Positions 44,890 to 58,468 of a DNA stretch of 64,000 nucleotides are shown in pieces. Within the stretch, counting starts at the first letter, position 1, and each line of letters opens with the position of its first letter. Location: positions 2,046,001-2,110,000 of the forward strand of contig JAAROD010000033.1 in NCBI GenBank assembly GCA_012274445.1. The letters are read 5' to 3'. Source of the DNA: Sclerotiophoma versabilis. Its lineage: Eukaryota > Ascomycota > Dothideomycetes > Pleosporales > Didymellaceae. Made by a program: the position numbers and the translations under genes. The notes beneath the pieces were generated by a model. It was not told where the DNA came from, made no database searches, and saw only the letters and a program-made list of their open reading frames with translations.

Positions 44890-45800
44890 CTTGTGGTTAC
44901 GAGGTAGTAATATTTGCACCTCTTGCAGCTGCTTATAGTCGCGCGCTCGCTAACTTTATAATATGTTAAGGCCTCTCTTCTATTACTAAACGCGACTTCT
45001 TCTGCCTCTTCTATATTACATAGGAGGTCTTATTCACAAGCAAGAACATCCTAAAAGCCTTCTCTGCTACTAGTATTATGCTGCTTAACCCAACCTTAAT
45101 ACTTAGCTACTTTACTAGCAATAAGCTCTCACAGCCAAGCACCTCAGGCAGCGCAACTTTAACTATAAGTAGTAGTAATTAGAGAGCTATTCAACGCCTT
45201 TTAAAGCAGGTAGTAAAGGATGTAGCTAATAAGCATGCAAAGAAGCTCGCACAGACCTACCACACCTTTACTGTACAAACTGCTACTCTACAGCATAAAA
45301 ATAAGAAACTTAGGGCTGCTTTTATAAACAAGAAGAAGCGTCAGCAGCGTAGTAAGCTACTACTACTTTAATTACTAGAGGAATACAATAGTAGTGCCTA
45401 CTTCTACTTACTAAAGAAGGTGCAGGTTGCCAGAGAGCAGCAAGCAGCCAAGGACGTTAAAAGTAAGCAATTACAACACTAGAAAAGCAAGGCAGCACGC
45501 CTCTAGAGTAAGAAGAAGCAGCTTAAAGAACACTTACAGCTTAAACAGCGTATAAAGGCAGAGCATAACAAGACAGACTAGGTAGCTAGAAAGGCCTAAG
45601 AGGTAGAGAATCGCGAGCTTACAAAACAACTCTAACAAGACATACAATTGTCCAAAAATAGTAAGGCCTATAGTATTAAGATACCTCCTAAGCCCTCTAA
45701 AGCAAAAAAGCAAGTAATTGCTGCTGCTGTCAATGCTAAGGTAGTAGGTCCTCCTACTACAATAACCACACGTCGTAGCCGCCTGTTACAATCCTATTAA
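44890..45800 (+). pseudogene. C-terminal part of a pogo-type transposase
   Basis: Reads VIFAPLAAAYSRALANFI, GLSSITKRDFFCLFYIT, SKNILKAFSATSIMLLNPT and then a long Lys/Gln-rich coiled tail ending PPTTITTRRSRLLQSY at a TAA near 45800. The first blocks match the region after the DDE domain in large pogo/Fot-type fungal transposases, where the pattern is a PLATAYS...AFxATGIMPLNP series. The N-terminal half is missing, so the element is 5'-truncated. Only scattered stops are present, so RIP damage is moderate. It belongs to a family different from the four elements further left. Confidence 0.7.
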
Positions 45801-46054
45801 ACTGCAGCTAACCGTTACGCAACGCTTAGTATATTACCGCCAGAACCCGCAGCGGGCCGGTAACATTTAACCCAGGACCAGATCACGTGAGTTAGCTCAC
45901 AAGTAGATCTGTAAGACAACCACACACGTAACCTAGCTTACAAGTAGTTCTGTAAGACTTACTTAGCTTATAGTAAGTAAGGTAAGAACTACTTAGAGAG
46001 CTTATAATTTAACTTATAGGCTTAGGATTTCCTATAGTATATAGTTAGTAGGAA

Positions 46055-47950
46055 CAAAACCCTTATAGTTTATGTTTAACCTTATTAATTAAGTTTATCT
46101 TAAGAATCTTAACCTAACTCTTAAGCTAGATAGTCTACTCTATACTACTTATTGTTACCCTCTATTATTATAGTGTTTTACTAAGTAATAACCCTACCTA
46201 ATCTACTGCGCACTGTTTATACCTAAGAACTAATAGAACTAGTGCTTATAGTCTTTAACTAAAGTACAACTTTAATATTTTAAACACCTCTAATATAAGT
46301 AATATATTAGAAGATTATACTACCTCTAGTAACTCTACTAATACACGCAACTTAGCTAGCCTTAAGGTTACTAAACCTAACCTCTATAATAGAAACTGTT
46401 CTAAGCTTAAGAATTAGCTTCTTTAGTTAAACTTATTCTTTACCTTTTAAGGCGTATCTATTAAAGAAGAAAATAAGGTTAAGCTAGCTGTATTATACAT
46501 ACGCAGTAAAGCCTTTAAATAGATTTAGCCTTTTATTTAGAATAAGATAAGTAAGACTACTTCTCTTAAAGATAATATATAGCTTAATAACTTTATAGAA
46601 TTTAAGACTAAGATCTAATAGATCTTTAGAGTTATTAATAAACCTATTATTACTAGGCGTAATATCTAGACTATTTAGCAGACTATATTAGTTATAGACT
46701 ATACTACTAACTTCTAAGCTATTACTTATAATACTAACTAGGATAATACTACTCTAATAACTATATTTAGGTAGAGTCTAGAGCTTAAGGTTAAGAAAGA
46801 ACTTATACGTACTAGTATAGTAGTTAGAAGCTTTAAAGACTTAGAAAATAAAGCTATTAATATTAATACTTATCTCTATAAGCTTTACCTAGAGTTAGAA
46901 AAAAACCTATAAGTATAAGTTATAGGTAATATAAATAACTACTTATAACTATAAAACTAGTAGTATAATAATAACCTATACTAAGAGAACTAAGAAGAAT
47001 ATAACTACTACTAGTCTAATATAGGTTAATATATCTATAATAATATATAGAGTAGATACTTTAGAATAAAAGCTATAGGCCTCTTAAACCTTAATAAAGA
47101 ACTGCTACTAAGATAATAGAATAAGAAAAAGTATAGCTATAATAAAGACAAGTCTAGTATAACTTATTATAGTTATAGTAAGTAAGGCTACTATACTAAG
47201 AATTATTAATTAAAGAATAAAGTAGTTTAATAACTTAATATACTTAACTATAGAAATATAGATACTAGTAATAAATAGAAGATTCTTACTAATAATATAA
47301 GACGTCTTATAGAAGACTCTAAGACTAGATCTAATAATAACTATATTAAACTATCTAATAAGAATATATAGAATATCTAAAGCTAAGTACCTATACTATA
47401 CTAAGAGTTAGATAAGTAGTAGAAGTACCTATAGAATCTAATAGAATAACTATTAGTATAGATAGAATAAATATATAAATAGAGATTAAAAGTATATAAG
47501 CATAAGCAGCCTATAATATTCTAGTAACTACGTAATACTGCTAGGTAAGAAGTAGATAGAGGTACTATCTATACCTCTAATACTAAGAAAGTTAGTATAA
47601 TATAGATATATATAAATTTAATAGGTATATAGAAGTAGAATTAGTATATTAAGAGTTTTAAGATAATAATACTACCTTCTAAGTAAACTATAAACAGATT
47701 ACTAAGAGTATTAATAAAAAACTATAATAAATAGTACTCTAAACTTACGCAGGATAATAATAGAGTAATAACCTAAGTAAATCCTAATAGAATTAGTAAA
47801 GATATAATTTTAATAAACTTAATACTAGTAATTATGCTATATAATAGAAGCTTAAGTAATAAGTAAGAAATAACTAAAGTAGAAATAAGCCTAACTTTAA
47901 TAGAAAGCTAGTATTACTTCTACACCTATAACTAGAGTACGCCTTAGACT
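46055..47950 (+). mobile_element. RIP-degraded Ty3/gypsy copy 1 (partial LTR and gag)
   Basis: 46055-46277 aligns to the distal half of the intact LTR (57970-58468) in opposite orientation (AGTAGGAACA...CCCTTAT, TAGATAGTCTACTCTATACTACT). The gag region follows, with a recognisable but mutated CCHC knuckle at about 47160-47210 (codons for Cys and His now mostly Tyr, consistent with G-to-A on this strand). It aligns with the same part of copy 2 up to the TACGCCTTAGACTACT stretch, then similarity is lost at about 47950, so the copy is broken there. No open frame remains. Confidence 0.75.
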
Positions 47951-50900
47951 ACTAGAATCTATTAAGAGTTAAAGTAGCCTTCTAATAAGTATGTATTTAT
48001 TCTATACTATAGAAGTAGAAAGATAAAAAAGAAAGAAGAAATTATCTCTTCTTATATAAGATATAGTAAGATACTAAGCTATACTCTATAATTACGTGTA
48101 TAGGTTTAGTATATAGTCTTATATACTTAGAGCTTAGCCTATTATAATAATTCTCTTCTTTACTTTAACACGTTTGCTTATATATAAAACTTAAAGTAGT
48201 AATATAATAGTAAAATAGTTACCTATAGGCTACTATTCTTAAAATAAGGTATAGTGTCTAAATTAGGTAATCTAGGTTTTACTATAGGTCTATAATCTTA
48301 TTATATATATACTTCTTTACTTATACTTATATAGTACTAGCTAATTATAGTCTATTTATATATAGCTCTAGTACTAGTAGTAGTTCTAATTAGTTATATT
48401 ACCTTATTTTATAACTTAACTTATAATTACTCTTCTATATAGTAACTATTAGTCTATTAACTTTACTTTAAGACCTTTATAGCCTTAGTAGAGGTATATA
48501 GGTTTAAGTTTCTTATATAAACTATATAAACCTCTTTCTAAAAGCTCTTTTCTTTCTTTACCTTATACTTAACTTATTAATTATTCTATAGGTTTTATAT
48601 ACTTTTCTAGAAGTCTTTCTTTTTAATAATCTTCTACTTCTATATATTATTATATCTACTCCTGCTTATAGTATATAGAGTTCTAGTAGCTTTAGCTAGG
48701 TAGTAGCCTTAACTACCTTTAAGGTTCTACTAGTAGCTCTATAAACAGTACTTACTCTACTACCTCTAACTACCTTATTAATATTACTTACTAGTCTATT
48801 ACTTATATAACTACTAGAAGTATTATCTTAGCTAATATTAATATTTCTTAAGGTTCTACTAACTTTAACTAGTACTATACTATATAGTATATTATAGATA
48901 AAGCTATTACTAATAAGCTCTGCTAGGTTCTTATATTTACTTCTATATAGTACTCTTTTCTTTTATAGTCTTTTTCTTTACTAATATTCTATATAGATTA
49001 ATATCTATTATATTACTAACTACTTTTTCTACTTTTATAACTAGTCTTTATATAATACTTTTTTTAGTTTAAAAGTCTATAATTACTCTTCTATTATTAC
49101 TTATATAACTATTTATACTTATTAGCTACTTACCTAGTACTTCTTCTACTTTAAGGCCTTTATTATTTACTTCTATAGTACTATTAACCTTACTAGAAAT
49201 ACTAATAACTACACTACTACTATCTAAGGTAAGAAGATATTTATAGCTTTTCTTAGCTATATATCTATTACTAGGTACTAGAATAGGGCTTACTCTAACT
49301 ATATATAGAGTAATAGTAGTACTTATTACTACTTTACTAACTCTTATATAGGTACTTCTTCTAAGTCTACTAATAGTACTTTTAGTACCTTTAGTTATTC
49401 TAGTAGATAGGCTATTATAGCCTCTGTAGAGAAGAGACACTTTAGTAATACTAAGTAGGCTCTTAGTAGTATATATAGTTCTTCTATATAGTTACTATTT
49501 ATAATATAGGTAAGGTTCTTCTTTTAGTTTCTAGCTAGTCTTTTTATAGGTAGCTATATATCTCTTATATAAGCTATTTAACTTCTATAGGCTTTAGTAT
49601 TAATAATATTAGCTCTTAGCTTCTAAGTTAGAGCTTTATAGCCTACCTACTTAACTTAATATTATAGTTAACTATTCTATATATATTTATTAATAATACC
49701 TTTAATAAAGTATTCTAGGTATTCTTCTTAGTCTTTATTTTATAGAATAACTACCTTTAGTACTTAATTATTATATTATAAGAGTAGTAGATTAGTTATA
49801 GTAGGTTATAGTAAATTAATATAGTAGGACTTAGCCTACTATAAGATATTAAGTTTAACCTAGTAGAGGTCTTATATATAGGCTACTTAGAACTTTCTAT
49901 TTTTCTAATTTAGCTTTTTACTAGGTCTATTAGTCTAAATATTTTTTAGGTTTAGCTAGACCTAGTTTCTAATAGAGTATTTAGGCGCTAGTTGTCTTAT
50001 ATAGTTAGCTTAAGCTTTTTATTATTATTACAAGTATATTATTACTAAAATTACCTAGTCTACTACTTAGTATAAGGTCTATATAATTATTTTAGCCTAC
50101 TTCTTTAAATCTATTATATAATTTATTAGGTTACTTTTAGCTAGGTTATCTAGTAGGTCTAGAGAGAATAGTATATTCTTAAACCTATATTAAAGTAAGA
50201 AGAGTAAGACTCTAGTTATTAAGCTTATATAGGTGTTAAGTATTAGTTCTAGTATTAAAGTAAGTATAGCCTAGTTATCTTATACTTAGTTTCCGTATAT
50301 ATATACTACTACTTTAATATTACTATTAGCTCTCTTAGTAAGTCTATCTATATATAGGTAGAATATAGTAGAAAGGTTCTATTATATACCTATAGGCTAG
50401 TAAATAGATTTAGAGTACCTAATATTAGGTTAAAGTTAGGTTAGAGTTGTATAGGCTACAGGTATAGGTTAGGTTAGAGTACTTCTAGCGTAAGTATAGG
50501 TTAGGTAGGGGTAGCACTAGCATAGGTAGAGGTTAGGTAGAGGTACCTACTAGCGTAGGTATAGGTTAGGTAGAGTTAGGTAGAAGTTAGGTTTAAAGTA
50601 CTTAGGCTCTATTTATCTACCTTTAATATTGTCTATAGATGTCTATAGAGAAGACGCTAGTATAAGGCCTACTAGTACGCTTATACGTTCTCTTACTAGT
50701 TCTGCTGTTTCTGCTAGTACTAGTACTCTATTTCCTATTACCTAGCCTTTTTTTTATATTCTAGCTAGATCTTATATACCTCTATACTATTATTTATAAG
50801 TAACTTCTTAAACTAAGAGTATTATAAGGCTTTTTTAGTAGTATTACGCTTCTTAGGATTATATATAAATATATATCTAAAAAGGTTAAGAAACTACTTA

Positions 50901-51249
50901 TTAAAGTCTATATAGCCTAGTATTATTTTCTATATAGTAATAGAGAAGGTTATTATATATAAGATAAGATTATATATAGGTAATTTATAAGCTTCTAGTT
51001 ATACTATTTATTATAGCTATTTATAATAGTATAGAATTATTAAAATATATAGGCCTTTATCTTACTTATATAGAGTTTTTATAAGTAGGTATAACTAAAG
51101 TGTGCAGTATTATAGAAGGTACTAGTAGCTTATCTCTAGTATTCTCTTTAGTCTTTTTTCTACTATTAAAATTACTACTAGCTAGAAGCTCTAATAGATT
51201 ATCTACTTTATTAGTAGGTAATAGTTCTTTCTCTTAAGATTAACTCTAA
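47951..51249. other. RIP-saturated AT-rich sequence, source not identified
   Basis: Almost no C or G outside TpA-rich words. The longest frame, minus 49126-49440 (MSLLYRGYNSLSTRITKGTK), is too degraded to name. A degraded copy of the G-rich miniature element (about 50393-50622) begins TAGGCTAGTAAATAG and keeps repeated GGTTAGGT words. Confidence 0.5.
50393..50622. mobile_element. Miniature G-rich element, degraded copy C
   Basis: Starts TAGGCTAGTAAATAG and carries repeated TATAGGTTAGGTAG and CTAGCGTAGGTATAGG words also found in copy A (31450-31480). The right border is approximate. Confidence 0.5.
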
Positions 51250-52330
51250 TATATTAAATTCTTAAGGATTATTATTTTTTTAGTTATTTAAGCTAAAAGC
51301 CTATGCCTTCTATTTCTAATAACATCTTAGGCAGTATTAAATACTTACTCTATACCTACTTAAGTAATAGGTACTACTAGAATATTCTTTATAACTTAAG
51401 TAAGCTAGAAAAAGAAAGCTTAGTTAGTATACTACTACTTAAGTAGATTAAAGCCTTCTCTATTAATATAGAGTATACTAAGGTAAGATTTACCTTCTCT
51501 ATAGGTTTACTCTCTTTTATAGCTAGATTTAAAATGGCTAAGCTTTAGCTAAATATTAAAAAGCTACTATTTAGTAATAGGTTAGATATAGAAGGCTTTT
51601 AGAACTATTTAGTCTCTAGGGTAGGCCTTAGTATAGAGTAGGGAACTTAACTTTAGTCTCTTAGTTCTACTTTATTATATTAATTAAGGTAATCTAGAAA
51701 CTGCTGTTAGTATATATACTTATCTTAAGTATTCTAAGTAGAGTTCTATAGAAGAGGTAAGTATTTAGCTATAATAAGTAACTATAATAAATACCTTATA
51801 TATAGTAAGCTTTTAAGTTAGATCTAAGATTATTATATAATTAAATAGAAATCTCTGTTTACCCTCTGTTTAAGAATAGTACTTTCTTAGCTTATCCTAG
51901 CCCTTAGATGCAGCTGCTCTAATAATATCTAGCTACTTAGTATTATCTACGTAGTTAACGTTCTTACCTAGCTCTTTAGTTATATTATCTAGAAAGTTAA
52001 AAAGTTAATTATATATAAGCTAGATATATAGAATCTAAGGATTTAAATTCTTACTTAGTAAGATAGTAGTATTCTTAAAATTCTTAAGTATTTTAGTAAT
52101 TGCTTATAGGTACTGCTACTTAATTACTCCTAGTTAAAGCTTCTAAAGATCCTTGTAATCTACCTCTAATATTTTACTACTAGTTAATAGAGTATGCCTA
52201 TAACTAGCTAGTTTTTAGCTAATTTTCTCTTATAGTTATTTATTAATATAGAGTTAGAGCTTAACTATATACGTATATATATTATATATAGAGTTCTATT
52301 ATATCTTTATATCTTTTATTACTAATAGCC
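51250..52330 (-). pseudogene. hAT-family transposase, RIP-degraded
   Basis: On the minus strand, with stops read through, the sequence gives WNSTY-like NSTYLML (about 52240-52280), ILEVDYKDL, FNFLDNITKELGKNVNYVDN, IIRAAASKG*DKLRKYYS and TEGKQRFLFNYIIILDLT*K (about 51800-52050), the conserved order of fungal hAT transposases. Further on, KNILVVPIT*VGIE*VFNTA and DVIRNRRHRLLA (about 51270-51380) match the C-terminal hAT dimerisation domain (P...GVERVFSTARDV...RRxRL). Stops sit at Gln, Arg and Trp positions, as RIP would produce. The N-terminal part probably extends toward 53600. Element ends were not identified. Confidence 0.7.
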
Positions 52331-53689
52331 TTTAGTTTAGTAGTAAATTATATTAGGTTATAAGAAACCTCTTAAATTATTATAGTAAAAGATTAATATA
52401 GTATTAGTGTATAATAAATAACTATAATTAAAACTAACTTACTTTACATAAGGAGTTTAGAATAGATATATTAGTTTTAATTTCTTAAATATATTACTAC
52501 TATAATATCTTCTCTTATTCTAGTACTAGTAAAGCTGCTAGCTTTAAGTAAAAGATAATATCTTATACTATAAGATTTATTACATAAGCTAGGTAGAGTA
52601 TTATGTTTTTATAAGAGCTCTAGGTATAGGCCTGTTTCTAAAGTACTTTCTTAAAGTACTATAATAAAGTACTATTATTACTAGTATTATTATATATAAT
52701 TACTAGTAGCTTTTTAGTAACCTTATTAGATATAAGTACTTATAGTACTTCTTTTTCTATAGTAGATCCTATGTGCTTTCTATAAAGTAGAATAAAATCT
52801 AGTAGTACTTTTCTTAGCTACTAGTTACTATTAATATAGTATCTCTTTATAGCTAGAAAGCTAAGATAATTAGTAGCTATTTAGCTATCTAGTATAATAG
52901 ATACTTTAGTATTATTTCTAAAGTTACTAAGAAGTACTACCTTAGCTATATTAAACTAGTACTAGAAAGGCTAGCTAAATTTATAATAGCTAGTTAATAT
53001 AGTATTTAGTCTTAGAAACTAAATAAAGTATTAGAAGAAAAGCTGCTTAACTATCTAGAAGGACTAGTTATTATTAATAACTAGCTAGACTAGTTCTCTT
53101 TTAAAAGTAGGTATAGAGTATAGTACTATTAGGTTATCTTTTAGCTACTTAGTATTCTCTAAGAGAGAAGGCTAATTATAAATAGAAGCTTTTATCTTTG
53201 AATAGGCCTAACTCTTTAAGTAGTTAAGAAGGTATTTTGTGCCTATTAATATAACAGCTAGGTGCTAGAGTATATAGCTATAATTAAGGTAATATACGTG
53301 CAGATAGCTAGTAATAGTATATAAGGCCTCTTTAAATTAAGTCTATACTTAGCCTATATAGGTAGGTAAATTCTATTATAGATTAATTAATATAGGGTCT
53401 CTACTCTAGGGCCTAGCACTCTACTATATATTCTATTCTACTAATTTAGCTTTACTTTTATTAGTAGTAGAAAGGACTAGTTATAGTTGTTTAAGTAGTA
53501 GAATATAGGTTTATATCTCTTCTTTAACTATTTATAGAGTAACTAGCTTAAGGTTCTTAAGACTAGCAGGAAGATTAGGTAGAAAAGTAACCTTATATTA
53601 TAAACCTTAAAGAGTAGTATAAGTAGAAGATAAGAGAAGGAAGAATTAATAATACTTAGGGACAACCTAATATTCTTTAAGAAGGTTAG
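52331..53689. other. AT-rich RIP-affected flank of the hAT transposase
   Basis: Probably the N-terminal part and 5' end of the hAT element, but stops and composition hide any domain. From about 53640 the sequence becomes slightly less AT-rich, near the expected start of the following degraded LTR. Confidence 0.35.
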
Positions 53690-56600
53690 CAACACAGAAA
53701 CTAATAATACACAACTCTACCTATTCTAATCTCTTAGTAGAACGCTATAATAGAATATATTACATATATTCTAGAGAATCCTATAATATTCTATAATATA
53801 CTAGGTTAGAATAATACTAGAATATTAGAACCTATATAGAATATTTATTAGTATATAGTTAGTAGGAACATAACCCTTATAGTTTGTATTTAACTTATTT
53901 AATTAAGTTTATCTTTAGAATCTTAACTCTAACTCTTAAGCTAGATAGTCTACTCTATACTACTTATTATTACTCTCTATTATTATAGTGTTTTACTAGG
54001 CAATATCTCTAACTCTTATAGACCTTTCTGTACTAGTGCTTATCTCTAAGAACTAATATAAATAGTGCTTATAAGCTTTACTTAAAAGTATAAATTTAAT
54101 ACTTTAAATACCCTTAAAGATAAGTACTACTTTAGGATCCTATACTACCCCTAGTAACTCTAACGCATTACGCAACTGTGTTAATAACAACCTTAATATA
54201 AATAAAGGATTAAATAGAGGTATAATAACCTCTACGTCTATAAGTATATACCTAGTAGCTAAGCCTAAGACCTTTAATAGTACTTATAAGAAACTAGAAG
54301 ACTAGCTTATTAAATTTAACCTCTTCTTTATATTCTAGAGAGAATATATCTCTAAGAAGAAATACATAATACTTATCTCTATATTTATAAAGAATTACGT
54401 GTTTATATAGATTAAACTCTTTATCTAGTATTACTATAGAGAAGGAATATCTACTAATATTAACGCATAGATTAAAGACTTTAACCTATTTAAGAAATAG
54501 ATATACTAAGTATTTAGAGTATATAATAAATTAACTATTGCACGTTGTAACATCTAACACATTAAGTAAACTACGTTAGCTGCTAACTATACTACTAAGT
54601 TTTAGCAGCTAGCTACGTACACTAGCTAGGACAACACTGCGTTAATAATAATATTCTAATAAGGATTAAAACTAAAAGTTAAGAAGGAATTAATACAGAC
54701 TACTATATCTACTAATAACTTTAACTTTCTAGTTAATATAGTAATTAATATTAATATTAAGCTATATAAATTATAACAGAAATTGCAGAAGGACCTACGT
54801 GCGTAAGTAGTAGCCTATACTACTTATCTACCCCTACACAATTTATAGCGCAATAACCTTAACTAAGAAAACTGCAGAGGTAACTACTACTAGCTAAATA
54901 CTAAACGCTAGGTGTATAACAGTACTAGTAGTAGTTACTATAGACTAGAAGCTATAGACCTATCTAATATTAACAAAGAACTAGAACCTAGATAGAACTA
55001 GAAAAACAAGGGTAGTAATAGGAAGGATAAGTCTAGTATAACTTATTATAGTTATAGCAAGCAAGGCTACTACGCTAAGAATTATTAATTAAAAAACAAA
55101 GTAGTTTAATAACTTAACATACTTACCTATAGAGATATAGATACTAGTAATAAATAGAAGATTCTTACTAATAATATAGGATGTTTTATAGAAGACTCTA
55201 AGACTAGATCTAATAATAGTTACTTTAAACTATCTAATAAGAATATACAGAATGTCTAAAGCTAAGCACCTATACTATACTAAGAGTTAGATAAATAGCA
55301 GCAGCACCTATAAGACCTAACAGGATAACTATTTGTATAGATAGGATAAGTATATAAATAAAGATTAAAAGTATACAGATATAAGTAGCCTATAATATTC
55401 TAATAACTATATAATATAGCTAAATAAAAAGTAGATAAAGGTATTATCTACGCCTCTAATACTAAAGAGAATTAGTGTAATCTAGATATGCAAGAATTTA
55501 ATAGGTATATAGATGTAAAACTAGCACATTAAGAAATCTAAGATAATAACACTACCTTTTAGAAGAACTATAATTAAATTACTAAAAGTATTAATAAGAA
55601 ACTATAATAAATAGCACTTTAAACTTGCGTAGAATAACAACAGGTTAATAATCTAAGTAGATCCTAATAGGATTAGTAGAAATATAATTTAAATAAACTT
55701 AGTACTAGTAACTATACTATATAACAAGAGCTTAAGTAATAAGTAAAAAATAACTAAAGCAGGAATAAGCCTAACTTTAATAGAAAGCTAGCGTTACTTC
55801 TAAACCTATAACTAGAGTACGCCTTAGACTACTAAAACCTAAATTATAGAAAGCTATTATAGATAGTATATATGTATAACACCTGTTATATATATAAATT
55901 AGAGAAACTAAGAAAGAAATAGTTTCTAACTCCTAGTACTATATATAGAAAATAATAGTATAATTATAAGAATAATATATATAAAATACACCTCTAGAAT
56001 AAATATTTTAAGCTATACTTTCTAGGTATAGATAACTATTAGAAAATTATATATATATAATTAGTTATTAACAGCTTCTACTATAATCTATATTAGTAGT
56101 ATTACCTTAACCTAAACTGCAAGCTGTATAAAGGTAGTAAGATTATCTATAGATTTAGTAATAAGAAGACTTTTTTAAGTAAGCACTAAAAGAGTGCTCT
56201 ACTAAGTAATCTCTTAATACTATTAAAAATAGCTTACTTATTAGACTACCTATTAAGTTAAATAGAGTAGTATTATTAGCACTCTTAGACTTAGAAGCAT
56301 AGGTAAACTATATATTCTAGGTTATAATATACTAAGTAGGTCTTATACTATATATAAAGGAATATGCCTATTTACTCTAAGTAGCTAATAAAGAGTTAAT
56401 ACTAGAAGAGCTGTATATTATATATAAGGTAATAGCAGCCTTTCTAGAGATATAGAGGTACTATAAGAAACTAACTCTAGACGTCTTTATAAAGGCTATA
56501 TATAATATTATACTAGAACTTCTCTAGTTATAAAAGTATAATCTAGAGATAAACTAGATATAGAAAAGACTTTTATTAAGATAATATAAATATAGTACTA

Positions 56601-57969
56601 ATGTATTAAAGCCTATATAGCGCATACTATAACTAGTAGATAAGAAGAAAATTAATAATATCTCTTTAATATATAAGACGTGCTAAGATAGAGTAGTTAA
56701 TTATATAGATAAAGAAAGCCCCTCTATAATAGTTAAGAAGAATAAGAGTATACCTTCTAGTATACTAGATGTGTATAGACAGTATACCTAGATATTTAAA
56801 GAAGAGTTATCTATAAAAGTACTACCTAAGTATTAACCTTAGATTTATAAGATTAAACTTAAGGAAGAGAAAGAACTACCCTTTAGGCCTATATACTAGT
56901 TATCTAAGAAAGAACTTAAGATACTATATAAGTATATTAAGGAGAACCTTATAAAAAAGTTTATTAGAAAATCTAAATCCCTAGTAGAATTCTCTATTCT
57001 GTTTATACTAAAGAAAGATAGTAAGCTAAGGCTTTACATTAACTACTAGAAGTTAAATAATATTACTATTAAGAATTATTATCTACTACCTAATATATCT
57101 AAGTTACAGAACTAGTTATAAGGAGTAAAGTTCTTTATTATACTTAACTTATATAGAGTATATAACCTTATACGTATAAAGAAAGGTAAAGAATAAAAGA
57201 TAGTATTTAGAACCTATTATAGTTACTATAAGTATATAGTTATACTATTTAGGCTAACTAATACACTAGTAGTATATTAGGCATTAATTAATAATATACT
57301 GCAGGCATACCTAGATATTATAGTAGTAGTACACCTTAATAATATCCTAGTATATAGTAAGACACTAGAAGAATATAAGGTCTATATATAATAAGTATTA
57401 GAATACTTAGTAATAGCAGACCTTAGGCTAAAGCTAGAGAAGTGTAAATAGTATAAGGAAGAAGTAGAGTTTCTTAGCTATATTATAGGAAGATATAGAG
57501 TTAAGATAAGTAAAAAGAAAATCTAGGTTGTAAAGAATTAGCTAATACCTACTATAGTTAAGGGAATTTAAGAATTTCTTAGGTTTATTAACTTTAACTA
57601 ATACTTTATTAAGAACTACTCTATAAAAGCCTTACTGCTTATAAGACTTATATAGAAGGATATACTCTTTAAGTAGAAATAAGTATAAGAAGATACTTTC
57701 TAATTACTTAAGTAGGTATGCATAGAGCCTCCTACACTAATTATATTTAGAAGTAGTAAACCTACACGCCTTAAAATAGATACCTTAGATTTAGTATTAG
57801 AAGTATGCATTACTTAAGAATAAGACAGTTAATAGCACCTAATTGCCTACTACTTAACGAAGTTTATAGTACTAGAAGAATATTATAATATATATAATAA
57901 GAAGCTTATAGCTATTATTAATATATTATAGTATTAGAAAGTATATATAGAAAGCTGCTCTAAACTTAC
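53690..57969 (+). mobile_element. RIP-degraded Ty3/gypsy copy 2, interrupted by the intact element
   Basis: An LTR ending at about 54101 aligns with the intact LTR in opposite orientation. It is followed by gag with a mutated CCHC knuckle (about 55035-55090) and by pol, where VYSKTLEEYKVY after a mutated YLDD box (about 57340-57400) and the RNase H lead-in ESCSKLT at 57950-57968 can be matched to residues about 350-375 and 557-561 of the intact pol. Reading stops abruptly at 57969, where the intact element's LTR begins. Both copies belong to one family; this one is saturated with RIP-type changes. Confidence 0.85.
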
Positions 57970-58468
57970 TGTTGAAGTTGTACTTTCAAGCAAAGCTCGT
58001 AAGCACTATTCGTATTGGTTCTCAGGGATGAGCGCTGGTACAGGAAGGTCCGTAAGGGTTGGGGTTATTGCCTAGTGAAACACCGTGGCAATAGAGGGTA
58101 ACAATGAGTAGTATAGAGTAGACTATCTAGCTCGAGAGTTGGGGTCGAGATTCCAAAGACAAACTTGATTGACTAAGTTGAACACGAACCATAAGGGTTG
58201 TGTTCCTACTGACTATATACTTGCTATGGGGTAATGCTCGTTGACGAGCGACTAGGGTCAGTCCAATGAAATACATAGCGTTGCTCGTTGACGAGCGATA
58301 ACATACGATGCTCGTTGACGAGCAAGTCACGTGTGTCATGCTCGTTGACGAGCATGTCACGTGACCGTACAAAGGGAGATCCTTCCTGACTCCGCCCCTG
58401 GTTCATGGGTGAGGGCTGTGGTTGGCTACTTAATCACTGTGCCGCTTCGTCCGCACAGGATCGTAACA
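57970..58468 (-). repeat. 3' LTR of the intact Ty3/gypsy element (499 bp)
   Basis: Bounded by TGTTGAAG...GTAACA on the plus strand, so the element's LTR runs TGTTAC...CAACA, the usual inverted terminal dinucleotides. It directly follows the element's polypurine tract. It contains four copies of a 14-bp hairpin and two CACGTG boxes in its U3 part. The host bases just before it are CTTAC, the candidate 5-bp target duplication; the partner lies outside the window. Confidence 0.88.
58236..58353. repeat. Four copies of the 14-bp hairpin GCTCGTTGACGAGC in the LTR
   Basis: Identical copies at 58236-58249, 58283-58296, 58310-58323 and 58340-58353. Each is an inverted repeat GCTCGT/ACGAGC with a two-base centre. 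The last two are followed by GTCACGTG. Repeated protein-binding sites in the U3 promoter are the likely meaning. Confidence 0.9.

Noticed and set aside
47951..51249. LINE or copia element suspected in the AT-rich block
   Set aside because: No reverse transcriptase, integrase or poly-A signature could be read in any frame; composition alone is not enough.
58236..58353. Possible CRISPR-like repeats
   Set aside because: Repeats are 14 bp, spacers irregular (13-33 bp), in a fungal LTR with no cas genes; they are promoter-type repeats.
58127..58372. Minus-strand frame of about 80 codons with repeated CSSTS words
   Set aside because: It is the translation of the four LTR hairpin repeats and lies wholly in the LTR; not a gene.
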